Made by a program: the position numbers and the translations under genes. Of a stretch of 64,000 nucleotides of DNA, positions 1-9,326 are shown piece after piece. Source of the DNA: Spirosoma pollinicola (GTDB taxonomy: Bacteria > Bacteroidota > Bacteroidia > Cytophagales > Spirosomataceae). Position 1 is the first letter of the stretch. Every line of letters starts with the position of its first letter. The notes under the pieces are model-generated. The model did not search any database and was not told the origin of the DNA. It saw only the letters and a program-made list of their open reading frames with translations. The stretch lies in assembly GCF_002831565.1 (NCBI RefSeq), contig NZ_CP025096.1, positions 3,573,027 through 3,637,026 on the forward strand, read 5' to 3'.

Positions 1-138
1 TAACCGCTCAACCAGTCGCCATGTACCTGTAATACGCGCATCGCCCGCCCCTGGGGAGAAGGCCGCCGTTGTATCTTTACAATTTACAAGAAGGCTCGCC
101 AGAAACAGGGTCAGGCTCAGGTAGAATACTTTTTTCAC
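1..138 (-). CDS. Lipoprotein, N-terminal part only (runs off the window)
   Basis: Reading the minus strand from a GTG at 138, with an in-frame TAG two codons upstream, gives a typical lipoprotein leader: VKKVFYLSLTLFLASLLVNC, where the last Cys would be lipidated. After it comes a short linker and ITGTWRLVERL, which resembles the first strand of the small lipocalin-like lipoproteins common in Cytophagales. The gene continues past base 1, so its length and function cannot be judged. It lies downstream of the mannose-1-phosphate guanylyltransferase gene, separated by the hairpin at 207-255. Confidence 0.6.
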   Translation of the reverse strand, partial: MKKVFYLSLTLFLASLLVNCKDTTAAFSPGAGDARITGTWRLVERL

Positions 139-206
139 AAGCTAGTCGGCAGTTCGTAAAGCTAACGAACAGGCTGTTCCTTCCATTGCTTCGTTGGCTT
201 TTTCTT

Positions 207-255
207 GGTAGGTCTTTTATTGTTCATCCGTCGGACGAACAATAAAAGACCTACC
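207..255. repeat. Perfect 19-bp inverted repeat, probable terminator
   Basis: Arms 207-225 and 237-255 are exact reverse complements. The 11-base loop itself holds TCCG/CGGA. It lies just after the guanylyltransferase stop and before the next minus-strand gene, so it probably ends that transcript. Confidence 0.75.
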
Positions 256-263
256 GAAATAGC

Positions 264-1337
264 TTAAACAAACTCCGTGCCTCTTTCTTTGGCGTCGGCA
301 ACGAAAGCTTTCACTTTCTGCTCTTCTTCTTTCCGGCAAATCATCAGCACGTTATCATACTCGGCTACAATGTAGCCATCCAGGCCATTTACGACCACCA
401 GACGGTCTTTGGGGGTTTTGATAATACAGTTCTTGGTATCGTATAACAGAATGTGGCCATCAATCACATTGAAATCGTCGTTTTTGTCCGACACTTCATA
501 GAGTGATTTCCAGGTTCCTAGATCTGACCACCCAAAGTCGCTTAATACAACATATACATTGTCCGCTTTCTCCATCACACCGTTGTCGATGGAAATGCTT
601 CCGGTCAACGAATAGGCTTTGGCGACAAATGCTTTTTCACGTTCGGAGTAATAGGCATTGTTTCCTTCCTCGAAAATCTCGGCTACTTCGGGCAGGTACG
701 ATTCAAATGCGTTGATGATCGACTTGACGTTCCAGACAAAAATACCTGCATTCCAGACGAATTCGCCACTTTCTACAAACTGTTGAGCCAGTTCGAGATG
801 CGGCTTTTCGGTAAATGTCTTTACCCGGAGGGGACCCGTCTTTCCCGCTTCCGGTATATATTGGATATAGCCGTATCCTGTATCGGGGCGGCTTGGCTGA
901 ATACCCAGGGTCACTAAAATATTCTGCGCCTTTGTGGCATCAAGTGCCGTCTGAATAGTCCGTTTGAATTCGTCTTCTTTCAGAATAATATGGTCGGCGG
1001 GGGCAACAATGATGTTGGCTTCCGGGTCACGCTGGGCTATTTTATAACAGGCATAAGCAATACAGGGAGCCGTGTTGCGGGCAATGGGTTCGCACAATAC
1101 CTGATCGTCGGTCAATTGCGGAAGTTGCTGCTGGCAAAGGTCCTTGTAAAGAGAGCTGGTAACGATATAAATATTTTCGGATGGGCAAACCCCATCAAAA
1201 CGGTCGGCAGTCTGCTGAAGTAATGTCCGGCCTGTGCCCAGTACGTCGTGAAATTGCTTCGGATAACTTGTACGGCTGAAAGGCCAGAACCGCGTTCCGA
1301 CACCCCCCGCCATGATTATTACATAAGTATGATTCAT
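264..1337 (-). CDS. manC: Mannose-1-phosphate guanylyltransferase (GDP-mannose pyrophosphorylase)
   Basis: Makes GDP-mannose from mannose-1-phosphate and GTP in the cytoplasm, for surface polysaccharides and protein glycosylation. The nucleotide-binding signature GGVGTRFWPFSRTSYPKQF is at residues 11-29, followed by VAPADHIIL (111-119), GYGYI (154-158), FTEKPH (175-180) and WNAGIFVW (195-202), all in family order. At 357 residues it has only the pyrophosphorylase part and lacks the C-terminal isomerase domain of bifunctional ManC/AlgA proteins, which is usual for Bacteroidota. It stands alone between a lipoprotein gene and the RND operon. The 150-bp upstream gap is AT-rich without a clear promoter match. 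Confidence 0.93.
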   Translation of the reverse strand: MNHTYVIIMAGGVGTRFWPFSRTSYPKQFHDVLGTGRTLLQQTADRFDGVCPSENIYIVTSSLYKDLCQQQLPQLTDDQVLCEPIARNTAPCIAYACYKIAQRDPEANIIVAPADHIILKEDEFKRTIQTALDATKAQNILVTLGIQPSRPDTGYGYIQYIPEAGKTGPLRVKTFTEKPHLELAQQFVESGEFVWNAGIFVWNVKSIINAFESYLPEVAEIFEEGNNAYYSEREKAFVAKAYSLTGSISIDNGVMEKADNVYVVLSDFGWSDLGTWKSLYEVSDKNDDFNVIDGHILLYDTKNCIIKTPKDRLVVVNGLDGYIVAEYDNVLMICRKEEEQKVKAFVADAKERGTEFV

Positions 1338-1488
1338 GGATGCTAAACTGATTTATGACAAAAATGTCACTATAAAGTTGATTTACAAAGTGCTAGTATT
1401 CTTATATAAAATAAATAATCTATAAAGTTTACAATTACAGAGCTATAGTACATAAAAATGCTCACTAACAACTTATACATTATAAAAC

Positions 1489-2973
1489 CTAATAGTCCCC
1501 CCCAATTGTTCGAAGAAGGGCTACCGCATACTGAACTTCCTGGCTGCGAAGCTGTACTAATTGCTGCTCGGTTGTCAGAATAGTCCGTTGAGCATCGAGT
1601 ACTTCCAAATAAGTAGCTAGTCCGCGCACGTAAAGTTCGCGGTTATATTGTTCTGTTCGGCGTGCCAACGTCAATGTTCGCTCCTGCAACTCGATTTGCT
1701 GACGCAGAAGAGTCAAATTATCCAGTGCGGTTTCGGCATCGCGCTGGGCTAATTGGAGAGCCTGCAAATAAATTTGCTGATTGGTTTGGGTTTGCTGTCT
1801 CGACAGGGCGATATTTTGTCGTGCCCGATGACCTTCGTAAAGGGGCACAGAAGCATTTATGCCAACAATGTATGTACCAGCACTGGGTGTTACCCAGTTG
1901 CCTATTTTACCCGACAAAATACCACCCGATCCAATTAAGGTAACTCGTGGTTGCGTGCTGGCTTGCTGGAGAATTACCTGGGCAGCTGCCACCTGATTTT
2001 GTCGAATATACTGCACCAAATCAGGTCGGCGCTGAAGTTGTTCGGCAGTGACGCTGGCATAGGGATAGGTTGGTACCGCAGATGGCAACGCACCCGGTGG
2101 CACCGAAAAGTCGATGGGGCTTTGGCCGCACAACTGGGCCAGCCCATTAACGAGTTCAACGCGGGCGCGCTCCAGTCCTTTGAGCGTCACCTGCAATCCC
2201 GCGTAGTCTGTTTCGGCACGCTGTACATCAATCTGATTGATTAACCCTACCCGAAAGCGTTCGCGGAGGATAGACAGGGTGGTGTCACGCGACTGGATAT
2301 TCCGACGAAAAACGGCCTGTTCAGCGTCGTTTCCCCGAATGAGCATGTATGTCCGGGCAATATCAGAAGCCAGCGACAGTCGAAACGATTGATAATCGGC
2401 ATCGCTGGCTTGCGCCTGCAAATTAGCGACGGTGATTCCACTCCGAATCCGCTTGAACAAATCCAGTTCATAGCTGGCGTCAATGGGTAACAGTTGGAAC
2501 GTATTCAACTGAAAACGTGGTAATAAATCGGCCTGATTAGCAACAGAAAGTGGCCGGCGTTCTGACAAACTCTGGGTAGTAATCAGAGCCGAACTCCGCA
2601 CAGAGGGCGATAGAAACGACTGCGCTACCCGAACCCGAATGCGCGACTCCTCCAGACGGCTCAGTGCTGCCCGTAAATTCGGGCTGTTGTCCAGCCCCTG
2701 CTGAATCAACGACTCCAGCATGGGATCGCCAAACCGCCGAAAACCACTGACGGTTATTGTTGGACTTAAATCGCTTGCGGCTACAGTTGCCGACGGTACT
2801 GCATTCCCAACAGTGCTGCCGGATTGTGTCTGAACCGTACCCGGCGCGTTGGCAGGCCCGGTGCCCGGCTGAATAGTAACTGAGCCACCGGGGGCATTCA
2901 GCGGAGCAGTTTGTGCGTTTAGCTGAACGGCTAAACTACTTAAAATGAGAACGCTACTGAAAAACTTGATCAT
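1489..2973 (-). CDS. Outer-membrane efflux channel (TolC/OprM-like, RND partner)
   Basis: Outer-membrane duct of a tripartite efflux pump. The protein (494 aa) starts with a Sec signal peptide ending near NAQ at residue 21. A low-complexity Pro/Thr/Gly linker follows, then two TolC-type coiled-coil repeats at about 80-280 and 290-490 (LIQQGLDNSPNLRAALSRLE in the first, RRPDLVQYIRQNQVAAAQV in the second). Its ATG overlaps the stop of the adaptor gene by 4 bases, so it is the last gene of the efflux operon. Unlike OprM/NodT proteins, no lipobox Cys is visible after the signal. Confidence 0.9.
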   Translation of the reverse strand: MIKFFSSVLILSSLAVQLNAQTAPLNAPGGSVTIQPGTGPANAPGTVQTQSGSTVGNAVPSATVAASDLSPTITVSGFRRFGDPMLESLIQQGLDNSPNLRAALSRLEESRIRVRVAQSFLSPSVRSSALITTQSLSERRPLSVANQADLLPRFQLNTFQLLPIDASYELDLFKRIRSGITVANLQAQASDADYQSFRLSLASDIARTYMLIRGNDAEQAVFRRNIQSRDTTLSILRERFRVGLINQIDVQRAETDYAGLQVTLKGLERARVELVNGLAQLCGQSPIDFSVPPGALPSAVPTYPYASVTAEQLQRRPDLVQYIRQNQVAAAQVILQQASTQPRVTLIGSGGILSGKIGNWVTPSAGTYIVGINASVPLYEGHRARQNIALSRQQTQTNQQIYLQALQLAQRDAETALDNLTLLRQQIELQERTLTLARRTEQYNRELYVRGLATYLEVLDAQRTILTTEQQLVQLRSQEVQYAVALLRTIGGDY

Positions 2974-4070
2974 CGCTGAGCTACTGTTTTGCCGACTACG
3001 GCCTTTCGAAATCTTACTTTTTGACCATCGCGCAGACGGTCGTTTGGATTTGTGACAACCAGTTCCTGACCCGTTAAACCGCTCACCGCTTCGAGGGTTG
3101 TTCCATAATCGCGCCCTAGTGTGATGGGAATAAAATGAACACGCAGACCACTATCAACGACCACAACACGAGGCCCCTCTGCGGTTATCTGTAACGCATT
3201 TGCCGGAATCAGTACAGGCGCCTGTGCACTAATCATATCGAACTTAACCATACTATACAGGCCCGATGGCAATCCCTGTTTGGGGTTCGGAATAACTACT
3301 TCGGCCAGTAACGTGCGGGAGTCGCTCCGCAAAGCGCCCGAGGTGTGCATAACAGTACCTTTGAAGGTTTGATTTTTCAATTCAGGAATAGTCACTGTAG
3401 CGGGCATCCCAATTTTCATGTTTTGATAATAGGTCTGCGGCACATCGACAAACACCCGAAGCGAACCTACTTCCGATAGTGTGAAGAGCGGCTGTCCGGC
3501 TCCCGGCGACACCATTGTCCCATTTTCGGCTGTCCGGCTGGTGATAATACCGCTGAAGGGAGCCCGAATTTGCTGTAGGTTTTTCAACGCTTCCAGGCGA
3601 CCCAGATTAGCCTGCGCTACCGTCACCGCCGACCGGCGGGTGTCAATATCCTGCCGCGCAATGGCGCCGGGCAATTGAACGCTCTCCAGTCGATCGAGGT
3701 TAACTTTAGCCAGTTGCTGATCGGCTTTGGCGCGGGCAATATCCTGATCAAGTTCGGGCGCGTCGATCGTTGCCAGGAGCTGTCCCTGTTTCACTTTTCC
3801 ACCAATATCAACATACCAACGACGCAGAAAACCCTGAGTTCGGGCATAAAGGGGCGTTTGCCGATAGGGCTGTATCTGGCCGGGCAACGTTAGCCCGGTG
3901 GTATCTGACGAGTGCTTTAGCGGCACCACGTTCACAATAGGTTCACGATTTTTATCTTCCGAAACGGCCGCTTTCAGTTCCTGGGTATTTCGAATTCGCG
4001 GCAATACGCCGAAAAAAACGAACACCGCGATGAGCAGCAGAAGGGGAATCAGGATGCGAAGTGCTTTCAT
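2970..4070 (-). CDS. RND efflux periplasmic adaptor (membrane fusion protein)
   Basis: Links the inner-membrane pump to the outer-membrane channel. It has an N-terminal membrane anchor (about residues 5-24, ILIPLLLLIAVFVFFGVLP). A first half-lipoyl segment follows (GQIQPYRQTPLYARTQGFLR, about 64-83, then GGKVKQGQLLATID), then a coiled-coil hairpin (about 110-160), a second half-lipoyl segment (IRAPFSGIITSR) and a beta-barrel domain. Length (366 aa) fits the family. It starts 3 bases after the DUF952 gene and overlaps the channel gene by 4 bases, so translation is probably coupled. The substrate cannot be deduced. Confidence 0.92.
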   Translation of the reverse strand: MKALRILIPLLLLIAVFVFFGVLPRIRNTQELKAAVSEDKNREPIVNVVPLKHSSDTTGLTLPGQIQPYRQTPLYARTQGFLRRWYVDIGGKVKQGQLLATIDAPELDQDIARAKADQQLAKVNLDRLESVQLPGAIARQDIDTRRSAVTVAQANLGRLEALKNLQQIRAPFSGIITSRTAENGTMVSPGAGQPLFTLSEVGSLRVFVDVPQTYYQNMKIGMPATVTIPELKNQTFKGTVMHTSGALRSDSRTLLAEVVIPNPKQGLPSGLYSMVKFDMISAQAPVLIPANALQITAEGPRVVVVDSGLRVHFIPITLGRDYGTTLEAVSGLTGQELVVTNPNDRLRDGQKVRFRKAVVGKTVAQR

Positions 4071-4073
4071 GAG

Positions 4074-4382
4074 TTATAATTGAGCGTCTAAAGTTTCGAT
4101 ATGAACCACCGCGTCTTTATTGAGGAAGCCATACAGATGTGGAAATGATTCATTGTTAGTTGCCAGTTCGTATTTCAGCTCATTCGTTAGTTTGCCGGTA
4201 TCAACATGGAGCAACAGTAAGTCGGGCATATTTTTGTAATATCGACTCAGTGTTCCGGCAACTTGTTCCTTTTGCGACAGATGAATAAAGCCTTCGGTTT
4301 GTAAACTTGGGGCTTCGTATATAGGCTGGTTTTCCTGTTTGGCCCAGTCGGCGGCAGGAACAATGTGATAAATCAGGTTCAT
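4074..4382 (-). CDS. DUF952 family protein inside the RND operon
   Basis: A 102-residue cytoplasmic protein with the family hallmarks IYHIVPAADW near the N-terminus, GFIHLSQKEQV at about 31-41 and FPHLYGFL near 80-87. DUF952 proteins have no firmly established biochemical role; a relation to ADP-ribosyltransferase-like folds has been suggested, which I cannot test here. Its ATG overlaps the pump stop codon by one base (TAATG) and its stop is 3 bases before the adaptor gene, so it is embedded in the operon. There is no signal peptide or membrane segment, so it is not itself part of the pump channel. Confidence 0.88.
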   Translation of the reverse strand: MNLIYHIVPAADWAKQENQPIYEAPSLQTEGFIHLSQKEQVAGTLSRYYKNMPDLLLLHVDTGKLTNELKYELATNNESFPHLYGFLNKDAVVHIETLDAQL

Positions 4383-7300
4383 TAGACAACAGTTGGTGCT
4401 TGAGTATCGGCCTTGGGTTTCCGGGCCAGGTAGCTGAATACGACGGGTACAAATAAGAGTGTCGTAAAGGTAGCCAGTAGCAACCCGCCAATGACAGCCC
4501 GGCCTAACGGCGCATTTTGCTCGCCACCTTCACCCAGCCCTAAAGACATAGGAAGCATACCAATAATCATGGCAATGGCCGTCATCAGAATTGGGCGCAA
4601 ACGCGTTCGGCCTGCTTCCAAAGCCGCTTCATAGGCATTCCCACCAACTTCGGGCAGGTGGTCTTTGGCAAAGCTTACCAACAAGATACTGTTTGCTGTG
4701 GCTACGCCCACGCTCATAATAGCTCCCATCAATGAAGGAATACTGAATGTTGTGCCCGTTAAAAACAGCATCCAGACCATGCCGCACAAAGCACCGGGCA
4801 ACGCCGTAATGATAATAAATGGGTAGCGAAAGGACTGGAAGTTGACTACCATGAGCAGGTAAACCAGCAAAGCCGCAAACACAATACCCAGCCCTAACCG
4901 GCTAAAGGCACTTTCCATACTTTCAACCTGCCCCCGAATCGAGACGGTGTTACCAGGTTTAAGCTGCGTTTTATACTCGGCGGTAAGTTCTTCCAGCGCC
5001 TTAGCTACGGAGCCTAAATCTGTTTTTTCGACTGATGCATACACGTCGTAACTAGGCTGCGTGTTGACCCGGTTAATAATAACCGGCGCCACAGTACGCT
5101 TCATGGTCATTACGTTACTAAGTAGTTGGGGCGTAGACCGGTCTGCCTGTCCGGCCGCAATGGGCGTTTGGAGCAGCTTATCGTATGAATCCAGTTTATA
5201 GGGTGGCGTTTGCACCGCAATAATGTACGGAAAACCACTAACCGGATCGGGCCAGAAGTTTGGGCGGGTCTGGCCGGTGCCACTTAGCGAAATGTTTAGA
5301 TTGGTTGCCACGCGCTGCTCAGTCAGACCAAACTGCCCGGCGCGTTCGCGATCAACAGACAAGAACAGTTCGGGGGCATCCAGCACCTGATGCAAGTGTA
5401 CATCAACAGCGCCCGGTACCTGACCTATTTTATCAACCAATTCTTTGGCTACTCTAAGGTTGTTGGCCCGGTCGAAACCGGATACCTGTACGTCAATGGC
5501 GGCCGTCAGTCCGAAGTTAAGAATCTGGCTAACAATATCGGCGGGGAGAAAGAAATACGTAACGTCAGGCATTTCTTCCCGTAGACGGGCGCGTAGCTCG
5601 CGAACATAATCGCCGGTTGAGTGCGACCGCTCTTCATTGAGTGAGATCAGCAATTCTGCATCGGCCGAGCTGGCCGACGAATTATCGGAAAAGAAGAAAT
5701 TGTAGCGTTCCGATGTTAAACCAATGTTGCTGATAACTGAGCTAATTTCGTCTTCCGGAATCACCTCTCGCACAATTTCGGCCGTTTGGGCGGCTATCTT
5801 CTCCGATGACTCAAGCCTTGTGCCAGCCGGGGCCCGCAGGTGAAGTCTCATTTGACCACCATCCACTTGCGGAAAGAAATCCCGCCCAACAAACGGAAGC
5901 AGCACAAATGTAAAAATCACCACAACCAGAAATACGCTCAGTACCGTACGGCGATTGTTCAGTACCCATTCCAGCGCCCGGATATAGCGAACCTGAAAGC
6001 GTTCAAAACCAGTATTGAACCGGTTATAAAACCGTGCAAACGCATTTGGCCGTTTTGTGGTATCATGATTATGCTGCGCTTCGCCTTTTAACATCAGATC
6101 GGCGAGGGCCGGGACGAGGGTCCGCGATAGTATATAAGAGGCCAGCATGGCAAAAACGACCGCTTCGGCAAGTGGTCCAAACAGGAATCGCGCTGGGCCT
6201 TCGAGGAACAGTACCGACGTAAACACAATACAGATCGTGAGCGTCGACACAAGCGTTGGCGTAGCAATTTGCTGGGCTCCTTCCAGAATAGCCTGGCGGA
6301 GCGGCATACCCAATTCTTCGTTTCGGTGAATGTTTTCGATAGTTACCGTGGCATCATCGACCAGAATACCAATGGCCAGTGCCAGACCGCCAAGTGTTTG
6401 GATATTTAATGTTTCGCCCAGTAGGTACAGGATAATAAGCGACGACAAAATTGACAGCGGAATGGAAACCGCTACAATAAGCGTGCTGCGCCAGCTACCC
6501 AAAAACAGTAAAATCAAGCCCGCCGTGAGCAGGGCCGCAATCATACCTTCGACCAAAACGCCCTTAATCGACGCCCGCACAAAAACTGATTGATCGAACA
6601 GGGCTTCAATTCGCAGATTTGATGGAGCGGCCGCCCGAACCGTTGGCAGAATCTGGTTCTTTATCTTATCGACAATCTCGGTCGTTGAAGCATTACCCGT
6701 CTTTACGATCCGCATCAATACACCTTTACTACCGTCCTGCTTAACGATGTTGGACTGGACAGCGGCACCATCGTGTACATTGGCCACATCACGCATGTGA
6801 ACCGTTGTGCCGCCAATGGTCTTGATGGGTATATCGTTCAGGGTTGCGATCACATCCGGCTTGGAGTTCAGGCGAACGTTATACTCACGCTCGGCCAGTC
6901 GCAATGAACCACCAGGCAGGGTTAAATTCTGAGCCGCCACCGCATTCGTTACTTCTTCGGGTGTAACATTATAAGCCACTAACTGATCCGGTTCGAGATC
7001 CACCGCGATCTGGCGGCTTTTCCCGCCAAATGCCTGCGACAAACGACTACCGGGTACAGTCGAGATTTGAGGTCGAACCCGCGTTTGAGCGTAGTCCGTA
7101 ATCTGGGCTTCGGTCAGGCTGTCAGAGGAAAGACCTAATTGCAGAACCGGAACATCAGTGGCGTTATAGCGAACAATAAGGGGCGGCTGCGTACCTGGCG
7201 GCATCCGGACAAGGATTGTTTGCGAAATAGCCGTTACCTGGGCGAGCGCTTCTTCAATCTTGACCGATGGCTGAAAGAAAATCTTTAAAACGGCGGTACC

Positions 7301-7561
7301 ATTATACGTTTGCGATTCTAGCCGTTGAATATCACTAACGTTATTGATAAGCGATGTCTCGGAAAAGTTGGTAATCATCTTTTCCATCTCGTTGGTCGAG
7401 AGGCCGCTATATCCCCAAATAACAGAAACTACCGGAATATTGATACGCGGAAAGATATCGGTTGGCATTTGTGTAACCGCCAGCCCGCCCATAATCATAA
7501 TGAGCAACGCCATGACAGCGATGGTATATTTTTTTTCTAACGCCAGGCGTACAATCCACAT
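4382..7561 (-). CDS. RND efflux transporter, inner-membrane pump (AcrB/HAE-like)
   Basis: Proton-driven export pump of 1059 aa, the full size for the family. It shows the first transmembrane helix (residues 11-30), a porter domain, and the TM4 relay motif GILVDDATVTIENIHR with adjacent Asp402 and Asp403, which in AcrB-type drug pumps carry protons. The second half repeats the layout (large periplasmic loop, then PLGRAVIGGLLLATFTTLLF near the end). The Asp pair favours the hydrophobe/amphiphile class over metal (CzcA) pumps. The operon order is pump, DUF952, adaptor, channel, unlike the usual adaptor-pump-channel order. No local regulator gene is present. Confidence 0.93.
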   Translation of the reverse strand: MWIVRLALEKKYTIAVMALLIMIMGGLAVTQMPTDIFPRINIPVVSVIWGYSGLSTNEMEKMITNFSETSLINNVSDIQRLESQTYNGTAVLKIFFQPSVKIEEALAQVTAISQTILVRMPPGTQPPLIVRYNATDVPVLQLGLSSDSLTEAQITDYAQTRVRPQISTVPGSRLSQAFGGKSRQIAVDLEPDQLVAYNVTPEEVTNAVAAQNLTLPGGSLRLAEREYNVRLNSKPDVIATLNDIPIKTIGGTTVHMRDVANVHDGAAVQSNIVKQDGSKGVLMRIVKTGNASTTEIVDKIKNQILPTVRAAAPSNLRIEALFDQSVFVRASIKGVLVEGMIAALLTAGLILLFLGSWRSTLIVAVSIPLSILSSLIILYLLGETLNIQTLGGLALAIGILVDDATVTIENIHRNEELGMPLRQAILEGAQQIATPTLVSTLTICIVFTSVLFLEGPARFLFGPLAEAVVFAMLASYILSRTLVPALADLMLKGEAQHNHDTTKRPNAFARFYNRFNTGFERFQVRYIRALEWVLNNRRTVLSVFLVVVIFTFVLLPFVGRDFFPQVDGGQMRLHLRAPAGTRLESSEKIAAQTAEIVREVIPEDEISSVISNIGLTSERYNFFFSDNSSASSADAELLISLNEERSHSTGDYVRELRARLREEMPDVTYFFLPADIVSQILNFGLTAAIDVQVSGFDRANNLRVAKELVDKIGQVPGAVDVHLHQVLDAPELFLSVDRERAGQFGLTEQRVATNLNISLSGTGQTRPNFWPDPVSGFPYIIAVQTPPYKLDSYDKLLQTPIAAGQADRSTPQLLSNVMTMKRTVAPVIINRVNTQPSYDVYASVEKTDLGSVAKALEELTAEYKTQLKPGNTVSIRGQVESMESAFSRLGLGIVFAALLVYLLMVVNFQSFRYPFIIITALPGALCGMVWMLFLTGTTFSIPSLMGAIMSVGVATANSILLVSFAKDHLPEVGGNAYEAALEAGRTRLRPILMTAIAMIIGMLPMSLGLGEGGEQNAPLGRAVIGGLLLATFTTLLFVPVVFSYLARKPKADTQAPTVV

Positions 7562-7862
7562 GATGAGCGGGCAAAAAAGAAGAAATTAGCGTATATCCTT
7601 ATGTAATAGTACTCAGTTATGCGAAATGACGTGAGTATAATTGCATAAAAACAAGAAGATAAAGATGATTCTATTGTGTTTCTAACTTACCGTCAGGCAA
7701 TTTAGTTGTATTATTCCAGAAAAACGAATCCGTATTATTGACTTTTTCAAAGAATAAATTGTCAAGACAACCATTTGGCCGATACGAGCCAGAGTTATAA
7801 ATGGAATCTTCTATTGATCAGAAATCGTTGTAATTTTGTATTAAACAAAACTGATTCCGGTT
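7562..7862. other. Intergenic gap, divergent promoters of efflux operon and cyclophilin
   Basis: AT-rich 301-bp stretch without a convincing gene on either strand. It holds the cyclophilin promoter element at 7831-7838. A loose TTATGC...GCATAA pair near 7618-7650 could be an operator for the pump operon, but this is weak. Confidence 0.5.
7831..7838 (+). promoter_or_regulatory. Promoter -7 element of the cyclophilin gene
   Basis: TAATTTTG matches the Bacteroidota primary-sigma -7 consensus TAnnTTTG and lies 24 bases before the ATG. No clear TTTG is seen at the -33 position. Confidence 0.5.
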
Positions 7863-8300
7863 ATGCCAAAGGCACAAATGAATACCGACAAGGGTACGAT
7901 GACCATTGAGTTTTTCGAGAAAGATGCCCCGAAAGCGGTAGATAACTTTATTACGTTAGCTAAAAAGGGATTCTATGACGGGGTTAAATTCCACCGTGTT
8001 ATTCCAAATTTCATGATTCAGGGTGGCGATCCAACCGGCACCGGTGCGGGCGGACCAGGTTATACGATTGATTGCGAATTGACGGGCGAAAATCAGTACC
8101 ACGACCGGGGCGTATTATCAATGGCTCACCGTGGCCGTAACACGGGTGGCTCGCAGTTTTTCATCTGCCACAACCGCCAGAACACCGCCCACCTCGACCG
8201 TAACCATACCGTTTTCGGTAAAGTGGTAGAAGGGCTGGACATTATCGACCAGATTCAACAGGGCGATAAAATCAACAGCATTACTGTAGTTGAAGAGTAG
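7863..8300 (+). CDS. Peptidyl-prolyl cis-trans isomerase, cyclophilin type
   Basis: Short cytoplasmic cyclophilin (145 aa) that speeds proline isomerisation during protein folding. The active-site stretch FHRVIPNFMIQGGDPTGTG (about residues 44-62) holds the catalytic Arg and the Phe/Met/Gln pocket, and later GSQFFICHN and HTVFGKVVEG are both typical. No signal peptide is present, so it resembles the cytoplasmic PpiB group rather than PpiA. It is a single-gene unit with its own promoter and a hairpin after the stop. Confidence 0.95.
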   Translation: MPKAQMNTDKGTMTIEFFEKDAPKAVDNFITLAKKGFYDGVKFHRVIPNFMIQGGDPTGTGAGGPGYTIDCELTGENQYHDRGVLSMAHRGRNTGGSQFFICHNRQNTAHLDRNHTVFGKVVEGLDIIDQIQQGDKINSITVVEE

Positions 8301-8329
8301 ACATTGAGGGGTAGTAATTGCCTGAATTG

Positions 8330-8383
8330 GTATTGCTAACTGTATCAGACTGCATCCCTGCTGTCTGATACAGTTAGCAATAC
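8330..8383. repeat. Perfect 21-bp inverted repeat between convergent genes
   Basis: Arms 8330-8350 and 8363-8383 are exact reverse complements around a 12-base loop. It sits between the converging cyclophilin and TspO-like genes and can act as a terminator in both directions. Confidence 0.8.
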
Positions 8384-8431
8384 TTTCAAAAGATTAGTTT
8401 GAAACAAAGGGAGGAGCCATAATACACTCCT

Positions 8432-9241
8432 TTAACTATAAGCCGGCGTCTTTTTAGAAATAAGACCTGCAATGGCCAATCCCACAGCGGCAATCGTCCC
8501 TGCTCCGGCAATTAACTGAATTTGGCTATAGCCTTTTTGCTCTGCTGCAATGGCTACATAGGCCCAGGCGAAAACCAGAATATACGCCACACTTCGATAC
8601 CGGTTGAAGACAACCGCTCCCACAACGATCCCAACAATAAGCATAGCCATTGCCCATGTTTGTTCACTCAAACCCAGCAGACTGAAATCTGTCGCTTTCA
8701 AAAACACGGTTACGTTCAAAATCGTAGCGACTGTGAGCCATCCGAAGTAAATCGAGAATGGAATTCGTGCCAGCCATGTCTCCCTGGTGGAGGCCGGTGC
8801 TTCCGCCAGAGTAATATCAGGGTCAGTTTCAATGAGCGGAACGGCACCCCGCTGGAGCAGACGTTGTTCAATAACAACCAGCGAGAACAGCATGACCAGA
8901 ATAACAAGTAATGCCAGTCCGATACGCTCGTTATTGAACAGCGGACTCCAAATAGCGTTGCCGCAGGCGTTGACAACGACCCACCAGCCTATGGCTCGAA
9001 AGCGTGGATTCGTTCGTTGAGAACCTAGGCCCTGATAAATAGCAAAAGCCAGTAAGCCCAGAAATATGATGCCCCAAATGGAGAAAGCGTACCCCGCCGG
9101 GGTAATCAGCGTGTGGTATTTGTCAGAAATGACTTTGTTTGTTTGCCCACCAAAGGCACCCACATTAGAAAGGTAGTTCATCACAATGAGTGTGATAATA
9201 CTAAACATGACAAAGAATTGGCGTAATTTATCGTTTTGCAT
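8432..9241 (-). CDS. TspO/MBR-related multi-pass membrane protein
   Basis: A 269-residue integral membrane protein with about eight hydrophobic segments. The segment TPAGYAFSIWGIIFLGLLAF and the Trp-rich stretches WWVVVNACGNAIW and YFGWLTVATILNVTVF fit the tryptophan-rich TspO/MBR-like proteins annotated in Bacteroidota. It is clearly longer than classical TspO (about 160 aa), so it belongs to an extended subfamily of unknown ligand. A 15-bp inverted repeat lies 7 bases upstream of the ATG. Family membership is recalled from motifs, not tested. Confidence 0.7.
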   Translation of the reverse strand: MQNDKLRQFFVMFSIITLIVMNYLSNVGAFGGQTNKVISDKYHTLITPAGYAFSIWGIIFLGLLAFAIYQGLGSQRTNPRFRAIGWWVVVNACGNAIWSPLFNNERIGLALLVILVMLFSLVVIEQRLLQRGAVPLIETDPDITLAEAPASTRETWLARIPFSIYFGWLTVATILNVTVFLKATDFSLLGLSEQTWAMAMLIVGIVVGAVVFNRYRSVAYILVFAWAYVAIAAEQKGYSQIQLIAGAGTIAAVGLAIAGLISKKTPAYS

Positions 9242-9248
9242 ACCAACA

Positions 9249-9284
9249 GAATGGCCTGGTTATTAGGTGATAACCAGGCCATTC
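9249..9284. repeat. Perfect 15-bp inverted repeat
   Basis: Arms 9249-9263 and 9270-9284 (GAATGGCCTGGTTAT and its complement) with a 6-base loop. It lies after the OmpA-family gene and just before the TspO-like ATG on the same strand, so it is either a terminator of the former or a leader hairpin of the latter. Confidence 0.75.
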
Positions 9285-9326
9285 AAGGTAGTGTTTCCAG
9301 AAATTAAAAGCAAAACGGTCAATCGT

